Shown: positions 18,241 through 27,975, numbered from the stretch's first letter. The stretch: 64,000 nucleotides of DNA from Clostridium thermosuccinogenes (GCF_002896855.1 NZ_CP021850.1:4613665-4677664); one strand, 5' to 3'. Made by a program: numbers and translations. The notes: generated by a model from the letters alone, not told the origin.

Positions 18241-18724
18241 AGCGTATACTATCTACAAATAATAATACATCATTTTCAACGATGAAAAAACAAAAAGATA
18301 ATGTTTTTTTAAATCCTCGAAATCCTCACGGGAAAATGCAGATTAACGATTTTGTGAGGTATCTACCGTGCAGCATCGTCCAGGATTACTTAAGGGGATT
18401 GAGGTAAAATTTGAATGCCTCCTGCTGGGATTTTGGAAATATTTCCACGAACACTAATAAAAATTGCATGCCTTTTTACATAACGGCTTCTTCCGGGTTT
18501 TCCAAGGAGCTTTGGGTTATTCGGAAGCAATGTAATATAAGAGCAGCTTCCGGCATAACCATATTTTAAGAAAATGATGGATATAGCGCATATCTTTGAA
18601 ATAGTTTTACTGCTAAGCCTTCATGAAAAAATCTCATGTTATGCTTTTATTTACAAAGGAATAATGTATACAAAATACTTGAAAAACTAACTGGGATTAT
18701 GTAAAATAGATGGGAAATAAATAT
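18241..18724. other. intergenic, nothing recognised
   Basis: About 480 bases between the aldo/keto reductase start and the glycine riboswitch. It must hold the promoters for both sides, but no gene or named element is visible. Confidence 0.4.
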
Positions 18725-18910
18725 ATGCTGGATGAGGGTTTGCAGAAGAGGACCGTAAGGTACGCCGAAGGAGTAACACTCTCAGGTATCCGGATGATCC
18801 GGGTAGGACTGCAAATCTGACAGAACTCTGGAGAGACCTTTGATAGGCGCCGAAGGGGCAAGGTGCGATTTGCACTAAATCTCTCAGGCAAAAGGACAGG
18901 GACGCTGAAC
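18725..18910 (+). promoter_or_regulatory. tandem glycine riboswitch
   Basis: Two glycine aptamers lie back to back. The first (about 18732-18812) shows GCAGAAGAGGACCG, CGCCGAAGGAGTAAC and ACTCTCAGGTATCCGG. The second (about 18826-18908) shows CTGGAGAGACC, GGCGCCGAAGGGGCAAG and AATCTCTCAGGCAAAAGGAC. These match the gcvT-type class. Glycine binding normally turns on catabolism or export; here the gene controlled is an AGCS symporter. Confidence 0.95.
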
Positions 18911-18961
18911 ATATATCTTAGGGCCTTACTATGGCCTTCAATATCAGTTGCGTTATATCCG

Positions 18962-18988
18962 GAGTCAAATCATGCTGTGATTTGACTC
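18962..18988 (+). terminator. hairpin in the glycine riboswitch expression platform
   Basis: GAGTCAAATCA (18962-18972) pairs perfectly with TGATTTGACTC (18978-18988), followed by TTTATAAT. It is the likely switchable terminator between the aptamers and the symporter gene. Confidence 0.65.
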
Positions 18989-19145
18989 TTTATAATATAG
19001 CGTAAGGAATTAATTGCAAAATCAATTCCCACCTGCCGTTTCATTATGAAATGGAAACAGCTTTTGCCCTATTATGATAATTTTTAATCCCTTCCCAGTC
19101 GTCAGGAAACTCCGGAATATTATCTTTTTTAAGGAGGATCTATAT

Positions 19146-20528
19146 ATGGATTGGATTAAACTGTTGGATCAAATTGATAGTTTTATTTGGGGACCGCCGC
19201 TTTTGATTTTGCTGGTGGGTACAGGAGTATTTCTGTCCTTTCGATTGAAATTTCTTCAGGTCTTCCGCCTGCCTTTTGCCCTAAAGCTTATCTTTAAGGC
19301 CGAGAACGACGGCACAGGGGATGTTAACAGCTTCGGAGCGCTTTGCACTGCTCTGGCGGCGACTATAGGCACCGGAAATATCATTGGCGTGGCCACCGCG
19401 ATTAAAGCAGGAGGCCCAGGAGCTCTTTTCTGGATGTGGATGGCTGCTTTTTTCGGCATGGCAACCAAATATGGTGAGGGACTCCTTGCTATAAAGTACA
19501 GATCCAAGGATGCCAATGGTCAGATAGCCGGAGGGCCCATGCACTACATACTTAAAGGTATGGGAGAAAAGTTCCGCCCGCTGGCGGTATTTTTTGCAGT
19601 AAGTGGAGTTTTGGTAGCGCTTTTGGGCATAGGCACATTTCCACAGGTAAATGCCATTGTTTCCAGCATAAATGGCACTTTTGGCATCCCTGCGGAGGTT
19701 TCTGGCATCTTATTGACCATACTGGTTGCCCTTATAGTGATAGGGGGACTTAAGAGCATAGCTAATGTATCCACCAAAGTCATTCCTTTCATGTCCGTTC
19801 TTTATGTGACGATATGCCTGGTGGTTGTATTTACATCATTCGACAAAATTCCTCAAGCAGTGAACCTTGTAATCTCCAATGCTTTTACGGGCACTGCAGC
19901 CGTAGGAGGCTTCCTGGGTGCTACGATGCAGATGGCTGTCAGAAACGGAGTGGCCCGCGGTGTGTTTTCCAATGAATCAGGTCTGGGAAGCGCCCCTATT
20001 GCTGCTGCGGCAGCAAAGACAAAATGGCCGGCTGAACAGGGACTCATTTCGATGACAGGTACATTTATCGATACCATAATCGTATGCACACTGACCGGTC
20101 TAAGCATAGTCGTAACCGGGGTATGGCAGACGGACCTCCAAGGTACGGAGCTTACCAGCGCTGCTTTCGGCACGGTTATGCCTGTCTTGGGACCGGTTTT
20201 GCTGACATTGAGCCTTGCATTGTTTGCCTTTACGACTATAATAGGCTGGAATTATTACGGCGAGCGCTGCTGCGAATTCCTATTCGGAGTGAAGTCCATT
20301 ATGCCTTATCGGATTGTGTTTATTGCTATGGTAGCTCTGGGGGCTTTCATAAAGCTTGAAGCCATCTGGCTCATCGCTGATATTGTAAATGGCCTCATGG
20401 CGCTGCCAAACCTCATAGCCCTGGTATGCCTTTCAGGTGTGATAGCAGCAGAAACCAAGCTATATGTAAAGCATCTGAAAAAGGAATCCGGAAAAATCCG
20501 TTCTGTCGGGTCCGGTACCAGAATATGA
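19146..20528 (+). CDS. sodium:alanine/glycine symporter, AGCS family
   Basis: A 460-residue polytopic membrane protein with about ten hydrophobic segments that couples Na+ (or H+) to uptake of alanine or glycine. Family landmarks include GTGNIIGVATAIKAGGPGALFWMW in parts (GTGNI glycine-rich helix), the AGCS signature GGPMHYILKGMG, and NESGLGSAPIAAAAAKT. I set the start at ATG 19146 because AAGGAGG lies just upstream; a longer frame begins at 19074. The tandem glycine riboswitch upstream makes glycine the likely ligand. A terminator-like hairpin follows the gene. Confidence 0.93.
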   Translation: MDWIKLLDQIDSFIWGPPLLILLVGTGVFLSFRLKFLQVFRLPFALKLIFKAENDGTGDVNSFGALCTALAATIGTGNIIGVATAIKAGGPGALFWMWMAAFFGMATKYGEGLLAIKYRSKDANGQIAGGPMHYILKGMGEKFRPLAVFFAVSGVLVALLGIGTFPQVNAIVSSINGTFGIPAEVSGILLTILVALIVIGGLKSIANVSTKVIPFMSVLYVTICLVVVFTSFDKIPQAVNLVISNAFTGTAAVGGFLGATMQMAVRNGVARGVFSNESGLGSAPIAAAAAKTKWPAEQGLISMTGTFIDTIIVCTLTGLSIVVTGVWQTDLQGTELTSAAFGTVMPVLGPVLLTLSLALFAFTTIIGWNYYGERCCEFLFGVKSIMPYRIVFIAMVALGAFIKLEAIWLIADIVNGLMALPNLIALVCLSGVIAAETKLYVKHLKKESGKIRSVGSGTRI

Positions 20529-20567
20529 TTTTTATTTTCATCCGGTTCCATAATATATTGGTTTTAT

Positions 20568-20649
20568 AAAGCAATATATGTTGTAGGAGCGGGCTTCGTA
20601 GGCTCGACAACAGCTTATACCCTGACGCTAAATAGTAAAGCCATGTAAT
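20568..20649 (+). pseudogene. L-lactate/malate dehydrogenase N-terminal relic
   Basis: The + strand encodes KAIYVVGAGFVGSTTAYTLT and then soon stops. This is the diagnostic NAD-binding start of L-lactate dehydrogenases (VVGAGFVGSTTAY). Only about 25 codons remain, with no start codon and no downstream continuation, so it is a decayed gene fragment between the symporter and the SASP gene. Confidence 0.75.
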
Positions 20650-20681
20650 TTGCCGCATCCTAACGCTAACTACATGGCTTT
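20637..20681. terminator. bidirectional hairpin terminator
   Basis: AAAGCCATGTA (20637-20647) pairs perfectly with TACATGGCTTT (20671-20681). It lies between the convergent symporter and SASP genes and overlaps the end of the dehydrogenase relic. Confidence 0.65.
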
Positions 20682-20693
20682 GAGGGTACAATC

Positions 20694-20882
20694 CTATATG
20701 GTATACAAGGGATCAGTTTCTGCAAGGGCGCTGATCGGGATGTCGATTTTTTTACCCATGCCGATCAGTGTCACTTCAGCTAAATCACCACGAATACTCT
20801 CAATATTAACAGGCATTCCATTATAGCTGACATGGATTAAACCATTGGATTTCATAATTTCTTCCGCTCTTTTACTGTCCAT
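20694..20882 (-). CDS. H-type small acid-soluble spore protein
   Basis: A 62-residue protein resembling SspH-type minor SASPs, which are made in the forespore. The N-terminus MDSKRAEEIMKS followed by HVSYNGMPVNIESI matches the family pattern KRAEEI...VTYNGxPVWIQ. The rest, ending PISALAETD, is of the right length (family about 59 residues). AAAGGTGTG precedes ATG 20882. It is a single gene, convergent with the symporter; expression is probably from a forespore sigma factor, though I cannot point to a certain promoter. Confidence 0.78.
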   Translation of the reverse strand: MDSKRAEEIMKSNGLIHVSYNGMPVNIESIRGDLAEVTLIGMGKKIDIPISALAETDPLYTI

Positions 20883-21510
20883 AACATCACACCTTTCTTA
20901 TTTCTGCAAGCTGCTATGCTCGTCATTCATATGATGCACTATTAGTATGAGCAAACGGAAAGGTTTATATGTTCAAAGGATTTTAGCCAACATATCGATA
21001 AAAACACATCATTAAATATCACATCATTCTTATCATTCATAAACCTGCATTGTAATGCTGGAACATGATGGCCTTAGGCTGTTTTAGCTTGTTTCTGGCA
21101 ATCAAAAATCAATCTGGTGAAGCCAAAGCGGATGGTCGGTTAACCTACAAATCAATTTATCGAGCTTCGGATAAAGCAAATCTTTCGGTGAATATTTTCT
21201 GTACAATATCATAACAACATCATCATAGTAGCATTTAGCATCGTCATGATAGCATCGTAGAAGTGACAGAGAGAAAAATTATGAAAATCAATTACGTAAA
21301 TCATGATTATGATTGTCGACAGGCAAAGTCTCATTACGCAGGTATATCATTAATGGAATTTTATCTTTTTCTATCGAGAAAATAATAATAATGTCATTTT
21401 TTAGTATGCTTTGTATTTACAATTATTATACTTATATGTTACAATTTTAACAGTTATGTATTTATATTCATTTTTGCAGTATAGTTTTAGTACAGCAAGG
21501 AGGAATAGCA
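20883..21510. other. long leader region upstream of the chemoreceptor
   Basis: About 630 bases without a gene. It contains a possible promoter at 21416-21445 (listed separately) and a run of ATCAT/AGCAT-type short imperfect repeats near 21215-21260. I compared the region 21100-21200 with riboswitch consensus patterns and found none that fits. Confidence 0.4.
21416..21445 (+). promoter_or_regulatory. possible sigma-A promoter of the chemoreceptor gene
   Basis: TTTACA (21416-21421) and TACAAT (21440-21445) are spaced by 18 bases, about 65 bases upstream of the start codon. The surroundings are AT-rich, so chance is possible. Confidence 0.4.
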
Positions 21511-22812
21511 ATGGAAAAGGGTTTTAAAAAAGCAAGCAGTTTAGTTATTGGGGTAGTTTTTTGCATAGTTGTTGCAGTACTAATATTAATCAATGGCGCT
21601 GCAATCATTTTACCTCACTTCTTTAACTCTCTGTCACCTTTTATGCAAAAGCATGGATTCCTTATCACATCAATCGCAACTCCCGCAGCATTAATAGCTG
21701 AAATCTTCCTGTTTATATACATGATTTTTTTCTATTTTATTCCCGCAAAAAAGCTTGTTTCTGGTTTAGAGAAAATAATACATATGGACGGCGGCAGCTT
21801 CACCAATGGAAAAAAAGCTGCAGGAAAAGGTGACATCAGTGAGGCAGCTGCAGAAATCAACCAATATATCGGAAAGATTTACAATATAACAGATCAGCTG
21901 GCTGAGATATCACTGCAAATGAATATATCCAGTGAAGAGCTTTCAGTATCCACATCAGAAACCAACAAGTCGCTGGAGCAAATAGCCCAATCCATAAGCA
22001 GCATATCCGCAGGAGCCTTTGAGAATACAAAAATAGTGGATGAAACAAAAAAAGGGATAGAAGAAGTGGTACAAATCTCCCAATCAGCTACGGAAGTAAG
22101 TAAATCAACCGTGCAGCAAGCACTGGATATGAAGCAGCTTGCTGACAAAGGCGCAACTGACGTGGATAACATAACAATGCGCATGGAGGAAATCAAAAAC
22201 TTGTCTGAACAGACCACCTACGTAATCAGTGAGCTTGTGGAATCATCTAAAAAGATTGAGGATATAGTTCAGATAATCAGAGGCATTTCCGAGCAAACAA
22301 ATCTGCTGGCCTTGAATGCTGCAATCGAAGCTGCGAGAGCAGGTGAAAGCGGAAAAGGCTTTACCGTCGTATCGGAGGAAATACGTAAATTGGCTAATCA
22401 AAGCGCTTCCGCTGCGAAAAACATTATTGAACTGGTTAAAGAGAACAAGATGAAATCTGAAAAAGCGGTAGAGTTCATCACTGATGCAAGCAGCCGGATT
22501 GCAGAGGGATCACAGACTGTCATTGCCGTAAGTGGTCATATGAAGAGCATAATCTCCGGCATTGAGAACATTGTCGATCAAATGCAGAAGATTGATGAAG
22601 CTGTTGAACTGCAAATGGCGCTGATAAGCGAAATTCCTTATATGATGGAGACAATTTCCGCAACTTCCAATGAAACTGCTGCCGGGACACAGCAGATCAG
22701 CGCAAGTGTTCAGGAGCAGCTTAGCATTATGGAGGAGATAGGAGCAACGTCCTCAAAGCTGGCAGATATGAGTGAAAACCTTAAAAAACTTACGGATGGA
22801 CTTAAAATTTAA
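21511..22812 (+). CDS. methyl-accepting chemotaxis protein without a sensor domain
   Basis: A 433-residue chemoreceptor-like signal transducer. Two hydrophobic helices at about residues 11-33 and 48-74 are separated by only a short loop, so there is no extracellular ligand-binding domain. The cytoplasmic part is a long coiled coil with the conserved hairpin tip [20 protein letters not shown] and [13 protein letters not shown], which contacts CheA and CheW. A recognisable HAMP domain is not obvious after the second helix. AAGGAGG precedes ATG 21511. It may sense membrane or cytoplasmic state. No other chemotaxis genes lie nearby. Confidence 0.9.
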   Translation: MEKGFKKASSLVIGVVFCIVVAVLILINGAAIILPHFFNSLSPFMQKHGFLITSIATPAALIAEIFLFIYMIFFYFIPAKKLVSGLEKIIHMDGGSFTNGKKAAGKGDISEAAAEINQYIGKIYNITDQLAEISLQMNISSEELSVSTSETNKSLEQIAQSISSISAGAFENTKIVDETKKGIEEVVQISQSATEVSKSTVQQALDMKQLADKGATDVDNITMRMEEIKNLSEQTTYVISELVESSKKIEDIVQIIRGISEQTNLLALNAAIEAARAGESGKGFTVVSEEIRKLANQSASAAKNIIELVKENKMKSEKAVEFITDASSRIAEGSQTVIAVSGHMKSIISGIENIVDQMQKIDEAVELQMALISEIPYMMETISATSNETAAGTQQISASVQEQLSIMEEIGATSSKLADMSENLKKLTDGLKI

Positions 22813-22895
22813 AGATTCTAAGTTTGGTTTCAGAATTAAGATATATTATTTTATATATAATAAGTAAACATAATAAGATATAATAATACATACTA

Positions 22896-22925
22896 AAAAC
22901 CTCCATAGATTTCTATGGAGGTTTT
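22896..22925 (+). terminator. rho-independent terminator
   Basis: AAAACCTCCATAGA pairs with TCTATGGAGGTTTT across a two- to four-base loop, between the convergent chemoreceptor and STAS-like genes. It can work in both directions. Confidence 0.85.
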
Positions 22926-22939
22926 ATGTACGCTTTGAA

Positions 22940-23296
22940 TTACAGGTTTTTATAAACTTCTTCTACACTGGTTACCATTATGAACTGGTCTACTTCATCT
23001 TTTCCGACCCTCTTTACCTGCTGCATAGCAACGGCAGACTCCAATACAACGGAGAATCTTTTTGCAAAAGGAATTTCAGTGTAGAGCTTCAGTGCTTTTT
23101 CAAGACAGGGTAAAGCATCGGGAGCAATGGCTTTCTGTTCTCTTGCATCGATGATCAGTGCATACTGGCTGGGATCAATTTTCTTTACGATTTCCTGCAG
23201 TTCATTCAAGTAGCTGTTAACCTCATCTGCCTTCAGCATGCCTGATGCTGTTACTTTAACTGCTTTCTTTTTTGAATCCAACTCAACATTGATCAT
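22940..23296 (-). CDS. conserved small protein, STAS/SpoIIAA-like
   Basis: A 118-residue soluble protein: MINVELDSKKKAVKVTASG, then ALIIDAREQKAIAPDALPCL and FAKRFSVVLESAVAMQQVKR. The alternation of beta strands and helices and the central ALIIDAREQ strand resemble STAS/SpoIIAA-like proteins, but I cannot assign it with certainty. No membrane segments. The start is ATG 23296 after GGTGGTG. It is monocistronic and convergent with the chemoreceptor gene. Confidence 0.6.
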   Translation of the reverse strand: MINVELDSKKKAVKVTASGMLKADEVNSYLNELQEIVKKIDPSQYALIIDAREQKAIAPDALPCLEKALKLYTEIPFAKRFSVVLESAVAMQQVKRVGKDEVDQFIMVTSVEEVYKNL

Positions 23297-23685
23297 TTGA
23301 ATGGCACCACCTTTTCATAAATTTTCCCACTCTTTATAGAATGATATTAATAATATATTATTCTTTATTTTATGTCAATTAATGTAACCTCGATTATTGT
23401 AATTTATCTACATTTATTGGGTTATTTTGCCGAATTGTGTTGATTTTTCATTATTTCCTGGATTTCTACAAAATATTTAGATTGAATAAGCAAACCTGCC
23501 AGTTTTATGTAATATTATACAATCATCGGATATAATAGACTTTTTTACCTATTGCGCCCCGACTAATAATTGAATATTATGTAAAGGTATTATTTGCTTT
23601 TTTTGGATTTAATTCGGTCTTGATTGTAGGCAGTGATTCAACATGGCAAGTAATAGATTAAAGCCATATGAAAGGGGTTGGGGTT
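23297..23685. other. divergent intergenic region, nothing recognised
   Basis: About 390 AT-rich bases between the STAS-like gene and the GNAT-like gene. It should hold promoters for both; no hairpin or named element stands out. Confidence 0.35.
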
Positions 23686-24465
23686 ATGGAAATCGCTTTA
23701 ACTGCAGAAAGACGTTTGGAAAAAGGACAAGATGTCATATGTCCCGTAATCTTGGATTATGAGTATAAGGTATTGGACCCGGATGACGAGAAAGTCATGA
23801 TCGACACGGCGGAATGCCTCGCTGAGACTTTTGCAGGGACATATATTGACGGGGTAAGAGTAAGTGAACCTATGGTTAATGCTTGCAATTTATCGAAGGA
23901 AGCGATGTTTGAGTTTACAATGGGTTACCTGAAAAATGTCGCTGATCAGGGCTTGTGCTATGTAGCCTTAGACAGGGAGACCGGCAGGGTTGTAGGGGCG
24001 CTGGCCTGTGAAGACTTTAATCCGGATGAGGAACCGCCGGTGTTTGAAGGTGACCTTGAACCGATGAATATCATTATCCCCTTCCTTACGGATCTGGATG
24101 AGCGTTTGGTCAATACGATCCATGCCAAAACAGGAAAAAGGCCTACGAGAAACGAGTATATTCATACATTTATGGCCGGTGTGAGACTCGGAAAGCTTAA
24201 ACGGTTTGTAGTCATAAGAATGTTTGATATGCTGATAAAGGAAGGTCGCAAAAGAGGGTATAAGGGTATGTTCGGTGAAGCGACCAACTTTAAATCCATG
24301 AAAATGATGACTGAATACAGCGGTTTTCATCCTGTATATGATCTTTCAGGAAAACCGATTCTGTCCCTGTATTCAGAACATGAGGTGTTTAAGTCTATCC
24401 CTCCTGAGATATCCACCGATTGCAGGATACTTTACAGACCACTGTTCCCTGAATATGATATATAG
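23686..24465 (+). CDS. GNAT-like N-acetyltransferase, putative
   Basis: A 259-residue soluble protein. The middle carries VALDRETGRVVGALACEDFN, like the beta2-beta3 hairpin of GNAT enzymes, and the later part has MLIKEGRKRGYKGMFGEATN and SMKMMTEYSGFHPVYDL, which resembles the acetyl-CoA-binding helix and the final substrate region. Acetyl-CoA-dependent acetylation is therefore plausible, but the substrate is unknown. ATG 23686 was chosen because GGGGTTGGGG lies upstream; an in-frame ATG at 23668 is possible. It is monocistronic and followed by a hairpin. Confidence 0.65.
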   Translation: MEIALTAERRLEKGQDVICPVILDYEYKVLDPDDEKVMIDTAECLAETFAGTYIDGVRVSEPMVNACNLSKEAMFEFTMGYLKNVADQGLCYVALDRETGRVVGALACEDFNPDEEPPVFEGDLEPMNIIIPFLTDLDERLVNTIHAKTGKRPTRNEYIHTFMAGVRLGKLKRFVVIRMFDMLIKEGRKRGYKGMFGEATNFKSMKMMTEYSGFHPVYDLSGKPILSLYSEHEVFKSIPPEISTDCRILYRPLFPEYDI

Positions 24466-24943
24466 TAATTGAGGACTGTAACTCAAGCTAAAGGCAAATC
24501 CGTTAAATATTTGGACATGTGCCAGAATCTTTTGACATAATTAAATTTTATATTCGATAATTGATAACAGAGAGCCGGAACTTTACATAAGTACCGGTTC
24601 TTCCTTCGTGCAGCAAATCTTTTTTCTATCAATGGATTACATTCAATATGTTTACATCAATATGCTTGCAATAATATGCTTTCAATATTGCGCTTTCAAT
24701 GAGTAAAGGTCTGTAATTTTTATTCTATTCTATAGAAATATTCCATGATTAAATTTTCAAATTTCCTCGACAAACGCCTGGATTTGCTATTTTCTTCTCC
24801 ATCGGAACAGCAGATGTTTCAATTTATAAACCATATCTTATCCAAAGTGCTATATAATGGCAATAAATTAAAATAAATAGTGAAATTTTGTATTAACTGA
24901 TATAAAATATAATAGTCAGAATATATTTCATGTGAGGTTGATT
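24466..24943. other. intergenic region upstream of the NatAB-type operon
   Basis: Apart from the hairpin at 24570-24608, this AT-rich stretch has no gene. It contains the repeated short words CAATATGTTTACATCAATATGCTTGC near 24645-24672 in overlapping form and presumably the operon promoter. Confidence 0.35.
24570..24608 (+). terminator. hairpin terminator after the GNAT-like gene
   Basis: AGAGCCGGAACTT pairs with AAGTACCGGTTCT (one G-U and one bulge), followed by TCCTTC. It lies about 105 bases past the stop. Confidence 0.55.
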
Positions 24944-25894
24944 ATGAGACTAGAGGTTTGCAATATCAACAAAAGCTTTTCGGGAAGGCACATCCTTCAT
25001 GATGTTTCATTCCGGGTGGAGAGCGGTAAAGCCATGGGATTCCTTGGCAGGAATGGCGCTGGAAAGACCACAACCATCAGAACTCTGATGAATGTGTTTG
25101 AGCCTGACTCCGGTGAATTCCTTCTGGATGGCAAACCCTTTGACCGGCAGAAATATAAAATCGGATACCTGCCGGAGGAAAGAGGTATGTACTCTAAAAT
25201 ATCCATCCTGGACCAGCTGGTTTATTTTGGAGAGTTAAAACACATGTCAAGGTCTGATGCAAAAAAGTCAGCCCGGAAATGGCTGGAGCGGTTTGAGCTT
25301 GCTGAGTATGAGAAGAAACCGCTGGATACGCTTTCTAAAGGAAACCAGCAGAAGATTCAGATTTTGCAGGCAGTTATCAATGATCCGGATATACTGATTC
25401 TCGATGAACCCTTCAGTGGGTTAGACCCTGTCAATGCCCAGGTTTTAAAGGAACTCATCCGGGAGTATATCGCCAAAGACAGGCTTGTCATCTTTTCAAG
25501 CCATCAAATGGGTTATGTGGAGGAATTCTGTGATGATGTAACCTTTATTAAAAGCGGTCGGATTATACTGAGCGCCAACCTAAAAGAAACCAAAAGGGAT
25601 ATGGGAAGAAATAAACTGCGCATCAAAATATCAGGAATGGATATGAATGAGGCGCAAAAGCGAATATCAGCTTTTTCCGACATCCGCGTGGATATGGACA
25701 GGCAATCCCTTATTGTGGAATGTCTGAATAACAGAACTCCCAATGAATTTCTGTCGGAAGTCATCAGCAACAATCTTCCTGTGGAGCTGTTCAGCTTTTA
25801 TGAGCCAAGTCTGGAGGATATCTTCATCCAACTGGAGAGGGATGAAGGATTGGATGGCATCGACAGTAAAACTGAAGGAGGCGGTATAGGATGA
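24944..25894 (+). CDS. ABC transporter ATP-binding protein, NatA/YhaQ-like
   Basis: A 316-residue ATPase. Walker A GRNGAGKTT is at residues 35-43, the signature region LSKGNQQK near residue 137, and Walker B ILILDEPFSGLDP near 155. After about residue 215 comes a C-terminal extension of the DUF4162 kind found in Na+ or drug exporters. I set the start at ATG 24944, since GTGAGG (24932-24937) is the ribosome site. The stop overlaps the permease start in ATGA, so the two proteins are co-translated and work as a unit. The substrate could be sodium, a peptide or a drug. Confidence 0.88.
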   Translation: MRLEVCNINKSFSGRHILHDVSFRVESGKAMGFLGRNGAGKTTTIRTLMNVFEPDSGEFLLDGKPFDRQKYKIGYLPEERGMYSKISILDQLVYFGELKHMSRSDAKKSARKWLERFELAEYEKKPLDTLSKGNQQKIQILQAVINDPDILILDEPFSGLDPVNAQVLKELIREYIAKDRLVIFSSHQMGYVEEFCDDVTFIKSGRIILSANLKETKRDMGRNKLRIKISGMDMNEAQKRISAFSDIRVDMDRQSLIVECLNNRTPNEFLSEVISNNLPVELFSFYEPSLEDIFIQLERDEGLDGIDSKTEGGGIG

Positions 25895-27165
25895 GGGATT
25901 TGAAAACTGTATTTGGTTTTGAATTAAGTAACAAGCTGAAAGAAAAAACAGTCAGGCTTACAACTATCATCATTTTGGTTATCATACTGATTGCTACATT
26001 CATTCCAACGTTGGTTTCCATGCTTAGCGGAGATTCCTCCGGAGATAGCGGTGATATGGGGCAAAATACGGGGGGACATTCTTATGAAGGTGTGGCTCCG
26101 CTGAGCGATGAATATGGATATGTTATTGAAAATAATGCTATTAGCGAAGAAGCCTTGAAGACCCTTTATCCTTTCTTCTTGTCAAAATCCTATCCCGATG
26201 AAAAAGCGCTGCGGGACGCGATAGAGAAGGAGGAGATAAAGAAAGGGATTCTGGTCACATCAGCCACAAGCTTTAAGCTGATTGCCAATGACTTGTCCAT
26301 GTATGACACCAGTGTTCAAAGCATATCCGCTTCACTGTCCAGGTTCAACAGAGATTTATTTTTGAGCAAGGAAGGGATTGACCCGGCTAAGGTTGATCAG
26401 GCGGAGAACGTTCAAATACAGGCAGATACGGAGATATTAGGCAAGAATGCATTGACGGGATATGCTTTTGCCTATGTCGGCATGTTCATGATTTACATGC
26501 TGGTAATTCTATATGGAAACTCCGTTGCTACCTCTGTTGCGCGGGAGAAAAATGACCGTACCATGGAGCTGCTTATTACAAATACCTCCTCCAACAACCT
26601 GATCTGGGGGAAGGTGCTGGCATCGATGGTTGTGAGCATAGGACAGCTAATCCTGATGATTCTGGTAGCCGGTGCGGGTATAGTATTAAACAGGGACAAC
26701 TATCCTGAGTTTATGATCAGAATGATCAAGGAAGGTATCACTATTGATGCCTTGGTTTTATTCATCGTCTTTTCCCTGTTCGGAAGCCTTATGTATTATT
26801 TCCTGTATGCTTCCGTAGGTGCATTGGTAAGCAAGGTGGAAGAGGTTAACAGCGCCATGACTCCCATTCAGTTTGTATTCATAGCTGCCTTTTTGCTGTG
26901 CAGCATGGGCCTTAATATGCCCGATGGAACTTTGATGAGGGTCATATCCATCGTTCCTTTTACATCGCCGATGGCTATGTTTATCCGTTACTCCATGACA
27001 ACGGTGCCGATAGTAGACCTGATAGGCGCCCTGGTTCTTTTGCTGGTTACCTTGTATATCATGGCATATCTTGCCACAAGGATTTACCGTATGGGTACAT
27101 TGAATTACGGCAATAGAATCGGCTTTTTCAAGGCTGTGGGAATGGTGTTTAAGAATGTCCGCTAA
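25891..27165 (+). CDS. ABC transporter permease, NatB/YhaP-like
   Basis: A 424-residue membrane subunit of the ABC-2 class. One helix lies at about residues 24-46, then an extracellular part of about 130 residues, then five or more helices from about residue 188 to 405. The sequence GNSVATSVAREKNDRTMELLITNTSS is a hallmark of the ABC-2/NatB permeases. It overlaps the ATPase gene by four bases. Exporter function is inferred from the family; no substrate-specific motif is seen. Confidence 0.88.
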   Translation: MRDLKTVFGFELSNKLKEKTVRLTTIIILVIILIATFIPTLVSMLSGDSSGDSGDMGQNTGGHSYEGVAPLSDEYGYVIENNAISEEALKTLYPFFLSKSYPDEKALRDAIEKEEIKKGILVTSATSFKLIANDLSMYDTSVQSISASLSRFNRDLFLSKEGIDPAKVDQAENVQIQADTEILGKNALTGYAFAYVGMFMIYMLVILYGNSVATSVAREKNDRTMELLITNTSSNNLIWGKVLASMVVSIGQLILMILVAGAGIVLNRDNYPEFMIRMIKEGITIDALVLFIVFSLFGSLMYYFLYASVGALVSKVEEVNSAMTPIQFVFIAAFLLCSMGLNMPDGTLMRVISIVPFTSPMAMFIRYSMTTVPIVDLIGALVLLLVTLYIMAYLATRIYRMGTLNYGNRIGFFKAVGMVFKNVR

Positions 27166-27246
27166 TTAAAAGCTGTAGATTAACTGGTATACATAATATC
27201 ATCAGTATGGAAGGGACCTATTAAATAGGCGTATTAACTGATAAAG

Positions 27247-27351
27247 AAAGCCCTGAGGTTTCTTTCGATATGCTCCCCGTTAAGTAGACGGTTAAAATGA
27301 TAAACCGTTTACCGTAAGGAGGAGCATATCTTTTGGAGCCCAGGGCTTTTT
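27247..27351. repeat. 105-bp nested palindrome with T run
   Basis: Outer arms AAAGCCCTG (27247-27255) and CAGGGCTTT (27341-27349), inner arms GATATGCTCC (27267-27276) and GGAGCATATC (27321-27330), and an innermost imperfect pair around ACGGTT / AACCGT. It could be a long terminator of the ABC operon or a small MITE-like element at the entry to the mobile-element region. Confidence 0.6.
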
Positions 27352-27975
27352 ATGTGTACCGCAAAAGCGAGTCCAACTGCTTATAGGGCTACTTGAAGAT
27401 AGCTTTACTACACAAATGATGTTGGAAGGTCCACTGAAATCACTATACAATAGGAAGGTCCTGCTTCTTAGCCATAAAAAGTTTTTGGAAATCCTGATAA
27501 GTGCGGCTCATTCGATGTTTCTTGTCTAGTTTAAATTGATCCTTCTTTTTTTGCATTTTCTAATTCGCGTAATACGTATCATATCAATATTTTAAACAAA
27601 CCATTGTTCATATAATTATATAAAGAGAGTGTTCGTTTAGCATAATTTTATTCGTATGGGTAACGTATATGAGGTAGAGTGACTGGCTTCTCATAATGAG
27701 GTAGTTGATAAGAGAATCCAGTCTTAAGCTTTCTCTTCGGTGAATTGTATGCCTTGACATGACTCATAATGTACTGTCTCATATTCTTTTAAGTGTTCGC
27801 TGCAGAATAAATCCTCTTTCCAACATACAAGAATTTATGAATACATATTCGTTGCAGACAAAGGAAGCTTTGGAGTTCATTGCATATTTCTTAATGGAAA
27901 TCAGGGCATAAGGTTGAGCAAGAATAAAGAATTACAGAAGCTATAGTTACGCTTGCACTTTCATCTGCTGCAAAG
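27352..27975. other. decayed sequence before the recombinase fragment
   Basis: About 620 bases with no open frame of substance. It probably contains remains of mobile elements, since it lies between the nested palindrome and a 5'-truncated recombinase, but no specific protein similarity can be named. Confidence 0.35.

Noticed and set aside
21100-21200. Possible c-di-GMP riboswitch before the chemoreceptor
   Set aside because: The core GCAAAGCC and tetraloop-receptor parts of the class are not present in the right order.
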